Below the pieces are notes generated by a model. The model was given only the letters and a program-made list of their open reading frames with translations. It had not been told where the DNA came from and ran no database searches. A DNA stretch of 64,000 bases, taken from contig OX638380.1 of NCBI GenBank assembly GCA_951813855.1, positions 884,876 to 948,875 on the forward strand. Reading direction: 5' to 3'. Source of the stretch: an uncultured Verrucomicrobiae bacterium (GTDB lineage: Bacteria > Verrucomicrobiota > Verrucomicrobiia > Limisphaerales > AAA164-E04). Both the position numbers and the translations under genes were made by a program. Positions 1 to 8,488 of the stretch are shown in pieces (the stretch's first letter is position 1; each line of letters opens with the position of its first letter).

Positions 1-41
1 CGCCCCTTCCGCCGTACGTCGGAAACTACTCCCCGCAACGG

Positions 42-1472
42 TCAATCTTTCGCCGGCGTCACCAGAGGAAAAGACTCGTACCGGAGATTCGAGCCGACGC
101 CGAAGGGAGCCTGATTAACCGAATCCAGCGACAACGACCCGTTTTCGATGGTCAAGGTCGGCCAACCATGACGGGAGCGGTGATACAAATCGGGATGAGC
201 TCGCAGCGTTTCGTGCTGCACCGCCTCGTCGAATCCCGATAAACCGGCGCAATAATGATGACCGTTCCGCTCCACCGATTCGATCCCGAGGCAAGCCATG
301 ACCGCCAGATCTTGCAGCAACGCTACCGGCCCTTGATTGCACAAATCTTCGCCGCTCATGATTCGCCGCTCGGCAGACCGCCGGGCGCGGTGCTCGATCA
401 GGCAGCGATTGACCAACCCCTTGATGATCCCTTTGCAATTTTTGTGGCTGGTGCCGCGGTAGCCCAACCGCAGAGCCTTCGGCAAGGTCGTCAAATCACC
501 GTCGGACTCGTCGATGATCACGGGAGGACAACGCTCCCACCCGTGCAACACCGTGCCCGTCCCCTCGTCCAAGGCCACCTTGCGATGCAGGGGCTGTTCG
601 ACGAAAAGCAGCCGCTCCTGCAACCAGGAAAACCACGATTCCCGCTCCAAGGCCGTCCAGTACTCGCGAAACGCGGCGATCGAGGTGAACTGTTCGTTTC
701 CGTCCACGCTGAACCTCGCCTCTTCGATGCCGCACTCCCGGGCCAATTCGCCGATTTGAGCCAATCGCGGCGCGTCCTTCGCCAAGTCGCCGACCACCTT
801 GATCTTGAAGTGCCTCAACCGGTAGCGCCGAATGCAGGATTCCAGCGACTGCGGCAGATCGTCCGTCAGTTTCTCGTCGTCCGGAACGTCTTCGTCCCGA
901 AGCGGATCCCCCAACCCCACCGTATGCCGCGCGGTCAACCGGGACAGGGGTTCGGCGGGCAGCAGATCCTTCGGTTCCAGGCCTTGCAGTTCCTGATGGA
1001 TTTCTCCCAACCGGATCCCTAGGGAATTAGTCGCGACCGCGCGGGCGAAAGGCTGCCCGGCAGCTCGGCAATAGGCTTCGATAACCGCCCGTTCCACCAA
1101 AGACGTGCCGAAGTGAGCCAAAAGCGGCGGAAAACCTCTGGCCTGTCCGAATTGTTCCTGACCGCGGTAAAGTTGACGCCACAACTCGAACACCGTCTCG
1201 GCTTCCAGGCCTGCCGACTGATTCAGCGCTTGGAAAATCACTTCTAGCATTTCCGAAATCTCCTCCAAAACGGGTTTGTCCGGCAATTTGGTAAACCATT
1301 TGGGAGGCAGCAAATCGGAAGCCGTTCCGGTTACCTCCCGGCCCTCCGCCGTCATTCGGATCCGAACGAACACCAAGGGGAATTCGGTCATCGTCGCAAT
1401 GCCGTAACGAAAAGGCATCCGCGTCTTCAGTTGCACCGAACGCAGTTCGATTGCAGTAATTTTCAACGACAT
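42..1472 (-). CDS. Enolase-superfamily (MR/MLE-type) dehydratase or racemase
   Basis: 476 aa. The protein has the two-domain enolase-superfamily pattern: an N-terminal capping domain, then a barrel carrying a K-x-K pair (FKIKV, K223/K225), three acidic metal ligands in SVDGNE (D257), FVEQPL (E292) and IIDESDGD (D321/E322), and a GTSHKNCKG segment (about 340-348) near the position of the opposite-face catalytic base. These enzymes abstract a proton alpha to a carboxylate with Mg2+, acting on sugar acids, muconate or similar. It is longer than typical members (about 370-400 aa) because of insertions around residues 155-210. It is divergent from the amidohydrolase gene with about 50 bp between them, so joint action on a sugar acid is possible. 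The substrate cannot be read from the sequence. Confidence 0.8.
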   Translation of the reverse strand: MSLKITAIELRSVQLKTRMPFRYGIATMTEFPLVFVRIRMTAEGREVTGTASDLLPPKWFTKLPDKPVLEEISEMLEVIFQALNQSAGLEAETVFELWRQLYRGQEQFGQARGFPPLLAHFGTSLVERAVIEAYCRAAGQPFARAVATNSLGIRLGEIHQELQGLEPKDLLPAEPLSRLTARHTVGLGDPLRDEDVPDDEKLTDDLPQSLESCIRRYRLRHFKIKVVGDLAKDAPRLAQIGELARECGIEEARFSVDGNEQFTSIAAFREYWTALERESWFSWLQERLLFVEQPLHRKVALDEGTGTVLHGWERCPPVIIDESDGDLTTLPKALRLGYRGTSHKNCKGIIKGLVNRCLIEHRARRSAERRIMSGEDLCNQGPVALLQDLAVMACLGIESVERNGHHYCAGLSGFDEAVQHETLRAHPDLYHRSRHGWPTLTIENGSLSLDSVNQAPFGVGSNLRYESFPLVTPAKD

Positions 1473-1524
1473 GGTACAGGGCTCGACGTTGCGATTTGTC
1501 CCGATTACCGATAACCTGAAGCCA

Positions 1525-2808
1525 ATGGAACAGGTCGATCAAGCCGTCAGTTCAGCAAACCTCCCGGATCGCGTCAATGCCATCGTAGCTCAAACCGCCG
1601 TCTTCGATATCCACACCCATCTCTACGATCCGGCGTTCGGCGCCCTGCTCCTTCACGGAATCGACGAACTGCTGACCTACCACTATCTCACGGCCGAAAT
1701 GTTCCGGCACACCGACTTATCCTACGGCGCCTTTTGGAAACTCCCGCGAAGCGAACAGGCCGACCATATTTGGCGCCGGCTGTTCGTCGATCACTCTCCC
1801 GTCTCGGAAGCCTGCCGCGGCGTCTTGACGACGCTCAATCTGCTGGGCTTGGACACGGGGAAACGCGAATTGCCCGCCATCCGGAAATGGTACGCCGAAC
1901 AACCGACCGAAGCCTTGGTCGACCGGTGCCTGAACTTGGCGCGGGTCGAGCATCTCTGCATGACCAACTCGCCCTTCGACCTCGAGGAACGAAGGGTATG
2001 GACCCGAGGATTTCATCGGGACGAACGGTTCGTGGGTAGCCTCCGGATCGATCCCTTGATTCTGGAATGGCCCCAGGCCGGCAGTCACCTGAGCGAGGAC
2101 GGTTATCAGGTCGGCGACGTGCTCGACGAGACAACCATCCGCAACATTCGCCGGTTCCTGGAAGATTGGAGCGACCGCATCAACGCCCGGTATCTCATGG
2201 TCTCCCTGCCGCCGGATTTCGCCTACCCCGACCAAGCGGCCAGCACCAAGCTCCTCGACCGGGCCGTCATCCCCCACTGCCAGGAAAACGATTTGCCGCT
2301 GGCCCTGATGATCGGCGTCAAACGGGCGGTGAATCCCGCGCTGCGCTTGGCGGGCGACGGGATGGGACGGGCCGACCTGAACGCCCTGGAAAATCTCTGC
2401 GCCAGTCATCCCCAAGCCAAGTTCCTCTGCACGGCCCTCTCCAAAGAAAACCAACACGAGTTATGCGTGCTGGCGCGGAAGTTTCCCAATCTGCATCCCT
2501 TCGGCTGCTGGTGGTTCACCAACACGCCCTCGACGGCCAAGGAGATCACGAAGATGCGCCTGGAATTGATCGGACTCAGCGTTACTCCGCAGCATTCGGA
2601 CGCGCGCATCCTGGAACAACTGATCTATAAGTGGACTCATTTCCGCGAGGTTCTAACCGGGATACTCAGCGAAAAATACGCCGATTTGGCGCGAACCGGT
2701 TGGGTCGTGACCGACGCCGAAATCCAGCGCGATACGACCGAACTGTTCGGTACCGCTTTCGAACACTTCTGCGATACCCCCGGACCTTGCGTCCTGCCGG
2801 CGGCTTAA
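1525..2808 (+). CDS. Amidohydrolase-superfamily protein resembling uronate isomerases
   Basis: 427 aa from the chosen ATG; an in-frame ATG at 1471 would overlap the divergent gene and adds an unconserved extension. Near the N-terminus, VFDIHTHLYDP gives the metal-binding H-x-H of amidohydrolases. The C-terminal third has SDARILEQLIYKW, close to the SDAR-containing end of uronate isomerases (UxaC-like), and a WWFTNTPS segment. UxaC converts glucuronate or galacturonate to the ketose; many PVC proteins of this type are annotated as glucuronate isomerase on similarity only. Pairing with the neighbouring enolase-superfamily enzyme fits sugar-acid breakdown, but this is inference. No strong Shine-Dalgarno sequence precedes the start. 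Confidence 0.65.
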   Translation: MEQVDQAVSSANLPDRVNAIVAQTAVFDIHTHLYDPAFGALLLHGIDELLTYHYLTAEMFRHTDLSYGAFWKLPRSEQADHIWRRLFVDHSPVSEACRGVLTTLNLLGLDTGKRELPAIRKWYAEQPTEALVDRCLNLARVEHLCMTNSPFDLEERRVWTRGFHRDERFVGSLRIDPLILEWPQAGSHLSEDGYQVGDVLDETTIRNIRRFLEDWSDRINARYLMVSLPPDFAYPDQAASTKLLDRAVIPHCQENDLPLALMIGVKRAVNPALRLAGDGMGRADLNALENLCASHPQAKFLCTALSKENQHELCVLARKFPNLHPFGCWWFTNTPSTAKEITKMRLELIGLSVTPQHSDARILEQLIYKWTHFREVLTGILSEKYADLARTGWVVTDAEIQRDTTELFGTAFEHFCDTPGPCVLPAA

Positions 2809-2815
2809 ACGCGAA

Positions 2816-2831
2816 GCCCCGTTGCCGGGGC
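2816..2831 (+). terminator. GC hairpin after the amidohydrolase gene
   Basis: A perfect 6-bp stem (GCCCCG/CGGGGC) with a TTGC loop lies 8 bp after the stop codon. There is no U-tract after it, so it may be an mRNA-stabilising hairpin or a weak terminator. Confidence 0.3.
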
Positions 2832-3157
2832 CGTTCGACCGGTATTCGGCGGACGCCGCCGGCCGCGCCGGAGCGAAAAAAAACGCTCGAAACGATTCCT
2901 CTCCCCTTGCGGAACCGGGCGACTCCGGTTACCTTAGAGGAACAATTCCTAACTCGTTGATAGTCAACGACTTGAAAACCCGGGATTTCGCACGAATGCC
3001 AGAGGAAAAAAATCGCCTCCCACCGTCCGGTCCAGCTCTCCGCCGCACCGGCCCCCGAAGCCACGCTCGCATTCGAGTTCGGTGGCCGGCGGGCATCGGG
3101 GTCCGCCCCGGGCTTCGTCGCTTCCAGGCCGCTTTCCGTAACGCCGTCACGTCCGAC

Positions 3158-3186
3158 TTGACTATTCGGAAATTATCGGATACAAT
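3158..3186 (+). promoter_or_regulatory. Near-consensus sigma-70 promoter of the sigma factor gene
   Basis: TTGACT at 3158-3163, a 17-bp spacer, then TACAAT at 3181-3186. This is one mismatch from consensus in each hexamer with ideal spacing. It predicts a start near 3193 and a leader of about 95 nt before the sigma factor ATG at 3289. The leader shows no clear Shine-Dalgarno sequence. Confidence 0.7.
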
Positions 3187-3288
3187 TACGGTGCCCAAGC
3201 AGCGACAGACAGACATCGAAGCATGTGTTGCCTTAATTCAAAGTGAATTCCTACTAAGGTCGCAACCTTCCCCAGCCCTAATCTAGTT

Positions 3289-4368
3289 ATGCCCAAAAGC
3301 GTTTCTCGAACCAAGTCGACTTCCCGCAAGGCGCGCTCGAAAGGGACCGCAACCAACAGGGTCAAAGCTCTCAAGAAGAAATCGTCCCCGGCATCCGCCC
3401 TCAGCCGTGCCAACGGCAAAACTTTCGCGTCGAACCGCAAGCTGGCGGCGAAACCCTCCGGGACGGCGGATGGCGGAATCGAAGTCAACGAGATCACCCG
3501 CGACGGGAATTTGTTGACCGTCGTTCCCGAGGAACGTCCGGTCGAGACCGAAGGCAGTTCCAATTTCAAACTTTATCTGAAAGAAATCGGGAAAATCCCC
3601 CTGCTTACCCCCGAAGAAGAAAACGATCTGGCCCAGCGGATCCAAAACGGCGACGAATCAGCCCGGAAGCAAATGATCGAAGGCAACCTGCGGTTGGTCG
3701 TCAGAATCGCCCACGATTACGAGTGCTTGGGCTTGCCGCTGCTCGACTTGATCAGCGAAGGCAACATCGGCTTGATGAAGGCGGTCGAACGATTCGACCC
3801 GGAAAAGGGCAAACTGTCGTGCTACGCTTCCTGGTGGATCAAACAAGCCATCAAACGAGCCTTGGCCAATCAGTCCAAAACCATCCGCAAACCCGTCCAT
3901 ATCCTGGAGAAGATTTCCAAAATGTGGCGAACCCGGGAAAAACTGCAGGAGCTCTTCGACCGGGAACCTACCGACACCGAATTAGCCGAAGAAATGGGGA
4001 TGCCCGTCAGCAAGATCACCCAGTTGCGCGAACAGTCCAGTTCGCCCGACTCCCTGGACGCCCCGCTCAAGGAGGATCTTAACACGACACGCGGCGAACT
4101 GATCCAGGACAAAAACGCCGTCAATCCCTTGACCCAGCTGCAATGGAAAACGTCGTTGTGCACTCTGCAGAAAATGGTCGACGACCTCCCGGATCGAGAA
4201 TCGGACATCCTGAGTTACCGGTTCGGATTGGGCGGAGAATCCGAGCACACTCTTGAAAAGACCGGCCGTCAATTCGGCATCACGCGAGAACGAGTCCGGC
4301 AGATCCAGAACGCTACCCTCGCCAAGCTTCACCGGATGATGGAAAAACTGGAATCGGTCGGACGGTAG
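3289..4368 (+). CDS. Sigma-70 family RNA polymerase sigma factor, group 1/2 type
   Basis: 359 aa. The first ~80 residues are Lys/Arg/Ser-rich and of low complexity. From about residue 90 come region 1.2/2.1 (YLKEIGKIPLLTPEEE), the region 2.2 core (DLISEGNIGLMKAVERFD), region 2.3/2.4 (CYASWWIKQAIKRAL), region 3, and a region 4.2 helix-turn-helix (TLEKTGRQFGITRERVRQIQ). It lacks the large region 1.1 and non-conserved insertion of E. coli RpoD, so it could be a short primary sigma factor or a group 2 (RpoS/SigB-like) factor; PVC genomes often carry several. It directs RNA polymerase to -10/-35 promoters, probably including its own. apt follows after 17 bp and is probably co-transcribed. Confidence 0.9.
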   Translation: MPKSVSRTKSTSRKARSKGTATNRVKALKKKSSPASALSRANGKTFASNRKLAAKPSGTADGGIEVNEITRDGNLLTVVPEERPVETEGSSNFKLYLKEIGKIPLLTPEEENDLAQRIQNGDESARKQMIEGNLRLVVRIAHDYECLGLPLLDLISEGNIGLMKAVERFDPEKGKLSCYASWWIKQAIKRALANQSKTIRKPVHILEKISKMWRTREKLQELFDREPTDTELAEEMGMPVSKITQLREQSSSPDSLDAPLKEDLNTTRGELIQDKNAVNPLTQLQWKTSLCTLQKMVDDLPDRESDILSYRFGLGGESEHTLEKTGRQFGITRERVRQIQNATLAKLHRMMEKLESVGR

Positions 4369-4385
4369 TCCCGCCGATCATTTTC

Positions 4386-4910
4386 ATGGCGTCTCCTTCC
4401 GCTCTCGCCGAGGCCGTCCGTACCGTCGAGGATTTTCCCCAGCCGGGAATATCGTTCAAGGACATCACCCCGATCCTGGCCGACCCGGAATTATTCGACC
4501 GGGCAGTCCGGGAGCTGGTCGGCCCCTGGAAACCCGGAGAAATCGACTGCGTCGCCGGCATCGATGCCCGGGGATTCATCTTCGGCGGCGCCGTGGCCCG
4601 GGAACTGGAGGCCGGTTTCGTTCCGATCCGGAAAAAGGATAAATTGCCCTACCGCACTTTGGAAGAAAGCTACGATCTGGAGTACGGTTCCAACACCCTA
4701 GCGATTCATGCGGACGCAGTATCTCCGGGGGCCAGAGTATTGATGGTCGACGACCTGCTGGCTACCGGAGGCACGGCGACCGCCGCGCTGAAACTCATGA
4801 ATCGACTGGAAGCTCAGGTCAAGGAAGTGGCGTTTCTGATCGAATTGTCGTTCCTGAACGGCCGCCGGCCGTTAGCCGGAACTCCCGTGCGTTCCCTCAT
4901 CACCTACTGA
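4386..4910 (+). CDS. apt: Adenine phosphoribosyltransferase
   Basis: 174 aa, full family length. The N-terminal FPQPGISFKDITPIL and the PRPP-binding motif VLMVDDLLATGGTA are diagnostic. The central hood segment (RKKDKLPYRTLEESYDLEYG) is also typical. The enzyme salvages adenine with PRPP to AMP in the cytosol. It starts 17 bp after the sigma factor gene and is followed 22 bp later by ogg, forming a compact co-directional cluster. Confidence 0.93.
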   Translation: MASPSALAEAVRTVEDFPQPGISFKDITPILADPELFDRAVRELVGPWKPGEIDCVAGIDARGFIFGGAVARELEAGFVPIRKKDKLPYRTLEESYDLEYGSNTLAIHADAVSPGARVLMVDDLLATGGTATAALKLMNRLEAQVKEVAFLIELSFLNGRRPLAGTPVRSLITY

Positions 4911-4932
4911 TCCCGGCCGGGCCTGCGATACG

Positions 4933-5880
4933 TTGCAGCGGAAATCGAGCCCCTCGTTCGTCTTGACCGAATCCGTTTTACGCCGGCGGCGATTCGCCGC
5001 CGCGCACTATAATCTCGAAGATACCCTGACCAGCGGACAAACTTTCCGTTGGCGGAACATTCATGGTCACTGGACGGGCGTAGTCCGGGATCATTGGCTT
5101 CAGATAACCGGCGACTCCGGCGGGTTGGCGGTCGCCACTACCCATCCCGCCCCCAATTGGCCGCTCCTGAAACGTTACTTTCAAACCGAGGTCGACATCG
5201 ATCGTATCACCGGCAGCTTTCCCCCGGACCCGCCGTTGCAACGCGCCGTCGCCGCCTGCCGAGGCCTGCGGCTGCTGCGGCAGGATCCTTGGGAATGCCT
5301 GGCTTCTTTTCTCCTCTCGTCGACCAAACGAATCACGCAAATCTCGCAAATCGTCGAAAGATTGTGCCGACACTACGGCACTCCCCTGCCGGTCCACGCC
5401 GGCTACCCGCCCAGCTGGAGTTTCCCGAGTGCCGCCACGATCGCCGAGCGTTCGGAAACGCAGTTGCGCGAACTGAAAATGGGATACCGGGCGCCTTGGT
5501 TGCTCGCTGCCGGCCGAACCGTAACGAACGGCCTGCTCGACCTCGAGAGCCTCGGTCGGATGACTGTCGCCGACGCCGAGCGCCGCTTGATCCAACTCCC
5601 TGGAGTCGGCCCTAAGATCGCCCATTGCGTCTTGCTGTTCGCTTACGGCGAACCGAACGCTTTTCCCGTCGACGTCTGGATCAATCGCGCCCTGAAAACC
5701 TTTTATTTTCCCGGAAGCAACCCGTCGCCGGCTGAACTCAAGTCTTTTGCCGCCCGGCACTTCGCCCCCTATCCCGGTTACGCCCAACAGTACTTGTTTC
5801 ATTACTTGCGGGTTAAAACTTCGGCCGAAACCGAAACTGCCGCTCGCTCGAATCCTCCACCGACTCCCCGTCCCCGCTAA
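4933..5880 (+). CDS. ogg: 8-oxoguanine DNA glycosylase/AP lyase, OGG1-type
   Basis: 315 aa from a TTG start; no earlier ATG fits. The N-terminal domain has the OGG1-like LTSGQTFRW segment. The helix-hairpin-helix LPGVGPKIAHC (about 226-236) supplies the catalytic lysine (GPK) and FPVDVW the essential aspartate of the HhH-GPD family. It excises 8-oxoguanine from oxidised DNA and nicks the abasic strand by beta-elimination. The C-terminus ends in a short Pro/Arg/Thr-rich tail. This is the eukaryotic-like OGG1 form rather than MutM. Confidence 0.85.
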   Translation: MQRKSSPSFVLTESVLRRRRFAAAHYNLEDTLTSGQTFRWRNIHGHWTGVVRDHWLQITGDSGGLAVATTHPAPNWPLLKRYFQTEVDIDRITGSFPPDPPLQRAVAACRGLRLLRQDPWECLASFLLSSTKRITQISQIVERLCRHYGTPLPVHAGYPPSWSFPSAATIAERSETQLRELKMGYRAPWLLAAGRTVTNGLLDLESLGRMTVADAERRLIQLPGVGPKIAHCVLLFAYGEPNAFPVDVWINRALKTFYFPGSNPSPAELKSFAARHFAPYPGYAQQYLFHYLRVKTSAETETAARSNPPPTPRPR

Positions 5881-6012
5881 CGCTCGGCCGCGCCGTTTCG
5901 ACCAACGCCTCGGCGATTGCATTGGACAAAATGTTTCGGATATGGTTTAAATCAAGCAATGACAAGTAGTACGGCTCGTCCCCGCCGCATCAACCTCAGG
6001 AGACCGGACATC

Positions 6013-7185
6013 ATGAAGGAGGTCCAAGCTCAGGTAGTCTCCCACTACCGGAGCCGGATCATCGATTACCTCCGGGCCAACGACAATCTGCTCGAAGCCG
6101 ACGATCAGTTGACCATTCTGTTAGCCAAAGAATTCGGCTTCTGTTACGGCGTCGAACGCGCCATCGACCTGGCTTACGCCGCCCGAAAGTATTTCGGCGC
6201 CGACCAGCGAATCCTACTGCTCGGCGAGATTATTCATAATCCGGAAGTCAACGATCAGATCAAGGCGATGGGCATCGAGCCCTTGACCAGCCGTCCGACT
6301 CCCGAAGAAATCGCCGGTCTTTCCGACCAGGACGTAGTCATCATCCCGGCCTTCGGCACCGAAGTAGCCACGCGCAAGCAAATCGAAGACATCGGTTGCA
6401 CCGTCGTCGATACCACCTGCGGCGACGTCATGAGCGTCTGGAAAAGAGTCCGGCAATATTCCCGGAATCAGTACACCAGCATCATTCACGGCAAGTCTTG
6501 GCACGAAGAGACCATGGCCACCAGTTCCCAGACCCTCGCCGCCCGAGGCCATTATCTCATCGTGCTCACCCTGCAAGACGTCGACTACCTGTGCAATTAC
6601 CTGCTCAACGGCGGCGACCGGACGGAGTTTCTCTCCCGGTTCAAGGGAGCCTATTCCGATGGGTTCGACCCCGAACGGCATTTGGAATCGGTCGGCATCG
6701 CCAATCAAACGACGATGCTGCGCGGCGAAACCGAGGAAGTGCAACGCCGCATCCGCAAGGCCATCGTGACCAAATACGGAGAAGAAAATCTCGATCGCCA
6801 CTTTCAATTTTTCGACACCATTTGCGGCGCCACCCAAGAGCGCCAAGACGCGCTCAACAACCTGCTCAAACGCCCCCTGGACCTGCTGATCGTGGTCGGC
6901 GGTTACAATTCCTCCAACACGTCGCATCTGGCGGAAATGGGCGAAGCCGAACTCCCCACCTACTTCATCAAAAACGCCAGTAAAATGGAATCGTGCATGA
7001 AAATCCGGCACTACAATCAACACCAAGACCAGGAAATGGAGACCGCCGATTGGTTTCCGTCCAGCGCCCGGGTCGTCGGAATCACGGCCGGCGCCAGCTG
7101 CCCCAACAACTTGATCGAAGACACCATCAAAAGATTGTTCGAACTAAAAGGATTGGATATCGACCGATTCATCAAAGATAATTAA
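6013..7185 (+). CDS. ispH: 4-hydroxy-3-methylbut-2-enyl diphosphate reductase
   Basis: 390 aa from the ATG preceded by AGGAG at 5998-6002; in-frame ATGs upstream (5917 is TTG-like, 5959 ATG) lack a ribosome site. The three [4Fe-4S]-ligating cysteines appear in FGFCYGVERA, DTTCGDVMSVW and DTICGATQERQ, and GEIIHNPEVN contains the conserved His. IspH performs the last step of the MEP isoprenoid pathway, reducing HMBPP to IPP and DMAPP. At about 390 aa it belongs to the longer form seen in cyanobacteria, plants and some PVC and Bacteroidota members, with about 40 extra N-terminal residues. Confidence 0.92.
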   Translation: MKEVQAQVVSHYRSRIIDYLRANDNLLEADDQLTILLAKEFGFCYGVERAIDLAYAARKYFGADQRILLLGEIIHNPEVNDQIKAMGIEPLTSRPTPEEIAGLSDQDVVIIPAFGTEVATRKQIEDIGCTVVDTTCGDVMSVWKRVRQYSRNQYTSIIHGKSWHEETMATSSQTLAARGHYLIVLTLQDVDYLCNYLLNGGDRTEFLSRFKGAYSDGFDPERHLESVGIANQTTMLRGETEEVQRRIRKAIVTKYGEENLDRHFQFFDTICGATQERQDALNNLLKRPLDLLIVVGGYNSSNTSHLAEMGEAELPTYFIKNASKMESCMKIRHYNQHQDQEMETADWFPSSARVVGITAGASCPNNLIEDTIKRLFELKGLDIDRFIKDN

Positions 7186-7231
7186 TTTCAACCGTTAATC
7201 CGCTCCTCCCGATTCACCCCGTTACCGAGCG

Positions 7232-8425
7232 ATGCCCCTGTCACAGTACGAACTAGAGAAAAGAGAAGCCGAAATCTTGGCGCCTTACGCGCAGAAAAGC
7301 GTTGATTCCCGCGGCCGGCGGTTTTCGGAACGAACGGAATCCTGGCGAACGGGTTACCAACGGGACCGCGATCGAATCATTCACACCCGCTCCTTCCGCC
7401 GGCTGGAATACAAGACGCAAGTATTCATCAACGGCATCGGCGATCACCTGCGAACGCGGCTGACCCACACCATGGAAGTCGCGGCCATCGCTCGCAACCT
7501 CGCCCGCTCCCTGGGACTCAACGAAGATCTAACCGAAGCCATTTCCCTCGCCCACGACCTGGGACATTCGCCGTTCGGTCATAACGGCGACGAGACGCTG
7601 GACAAAATCATGAAGGGCTCGGGAGGATTCGAGCATAACCGTCAAAGCTTGCGCATCGTCGAATTTCTCGAACAAAAATTTCCCGATTTCGACGGCCTGA
7701 ATCTCAATTGGGAAGTGCGGGAAGGATTGGCCCGGCATGACCGCCCCGAATCCGAGAATTCCGAGATTCCGACTTATCCGTCCGTCAGTCTGGAAGCTCA
7801 AATCACCGAGTTAGCCGACGAGATCGCCTATTACAGCCACGATCTGGACGACGGCATCAGATTCGGGGTTTTAAAACCGGAGGAACTCTCGGCCCAAATC
7901 GCCGTCTGGTCGCACGCGGAAGAAGCCATCCGATCGACCCATGGACAAGCCAATCCCACCATACATCGCCACGCCGTGATCCGGACGATTATCGACCTGG
8001 AAATTCAAGACGTCGCTGTCACGACCGAGAATAATCTCGAGCGAGCCAGAATCACTTCCTCCGAAGCGGTCCGCCGACATCCCGAGGCCTTGGCCGCTTA
8101 CTCCGAAAAGTTAACCCAGGATAATAAAGCTCTCCGAAAGTTCCTGTACCAGGAACTCTATCTCAACCCTGAAATCCACGACCTCAACGATAAAGCCGTC
8201 GAGGTTCTCAAACAACTGTTCGACTACTACCGGAAGCATCCCGACCAACTAGGCGAGCAAGCCCGTTCGAGAATCACTACCGAGGGATTGGATCGTACCA
8301 TCTGTGATTACATTTCCGGCATGACCGACCGATATGCCCTCAGCCAAGCCGCATCGTTCGGCATCGAGGTCAATGACGAATTGCTCGGCATGCCATCGAA
8401 AAACTCTGGCGAGTCTCGAGGTTGA
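7232..8425 (+). CDS. dgt: Deoxyguanosinetriphosphate triphosphohydrolase-like HD protein
   Basis: 397 aa. The N-terminal RDRIIHTRSFRRLEYKTQVF block and the HD-domain residues RLTHTMEVAAIAR, ISLAHDLGHSPFGHNGDE, and a later ADEIAYYSHDLDDG identify the dGTPase family. These enzymes hydrolyse dNTPs to deoxynucleoside plus tripolyphosphate and help balance the nucleotide pool. The length matches the short bacterial type 2/3 dGTPases. It stands 46 bp after ispH on the same strand. Confidence 0.88.
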   Translation: MPLSQYELEKREAEILAPYAQKSVDSRGRRFSERTESWRTGYQRDRDRIIHTRSFRRLEYKTQVFINGIGDHLRTRLTHTMEVAAIARNLARSLGLNEDLTEAISLAHDLGHSPFGHNGDETLDKIMKGSGGFEHNRQSLRIVEFLEQKFPDFDGLNLNWEVREGLARHDRPESENSEIPTYPSVSLEAQITELADEIAYYSHDLDDGIRFGVLKPEELSAQIAVWSHAEEAIRSTHGQANPTIHRHAVIRTIIDLEIQDVAVTTENNLERARITSSEAVRRHPEALAAYSEKLTQDNKALRKFLYQELYLNPEIHDLNDKAVEVLKQLFDYYRKHPDQLGEQARSRITTEGLDRTICDYISGMTDRYALSQAASFGIEVNDELLGMPSKNSGESRG

Positions 8426-8488
8426 TCGGTTCGTCCGGCAATCCGAATCGTTGCATTTGCCGCCGCCGAAAGTATCTTTGCTGACGTA

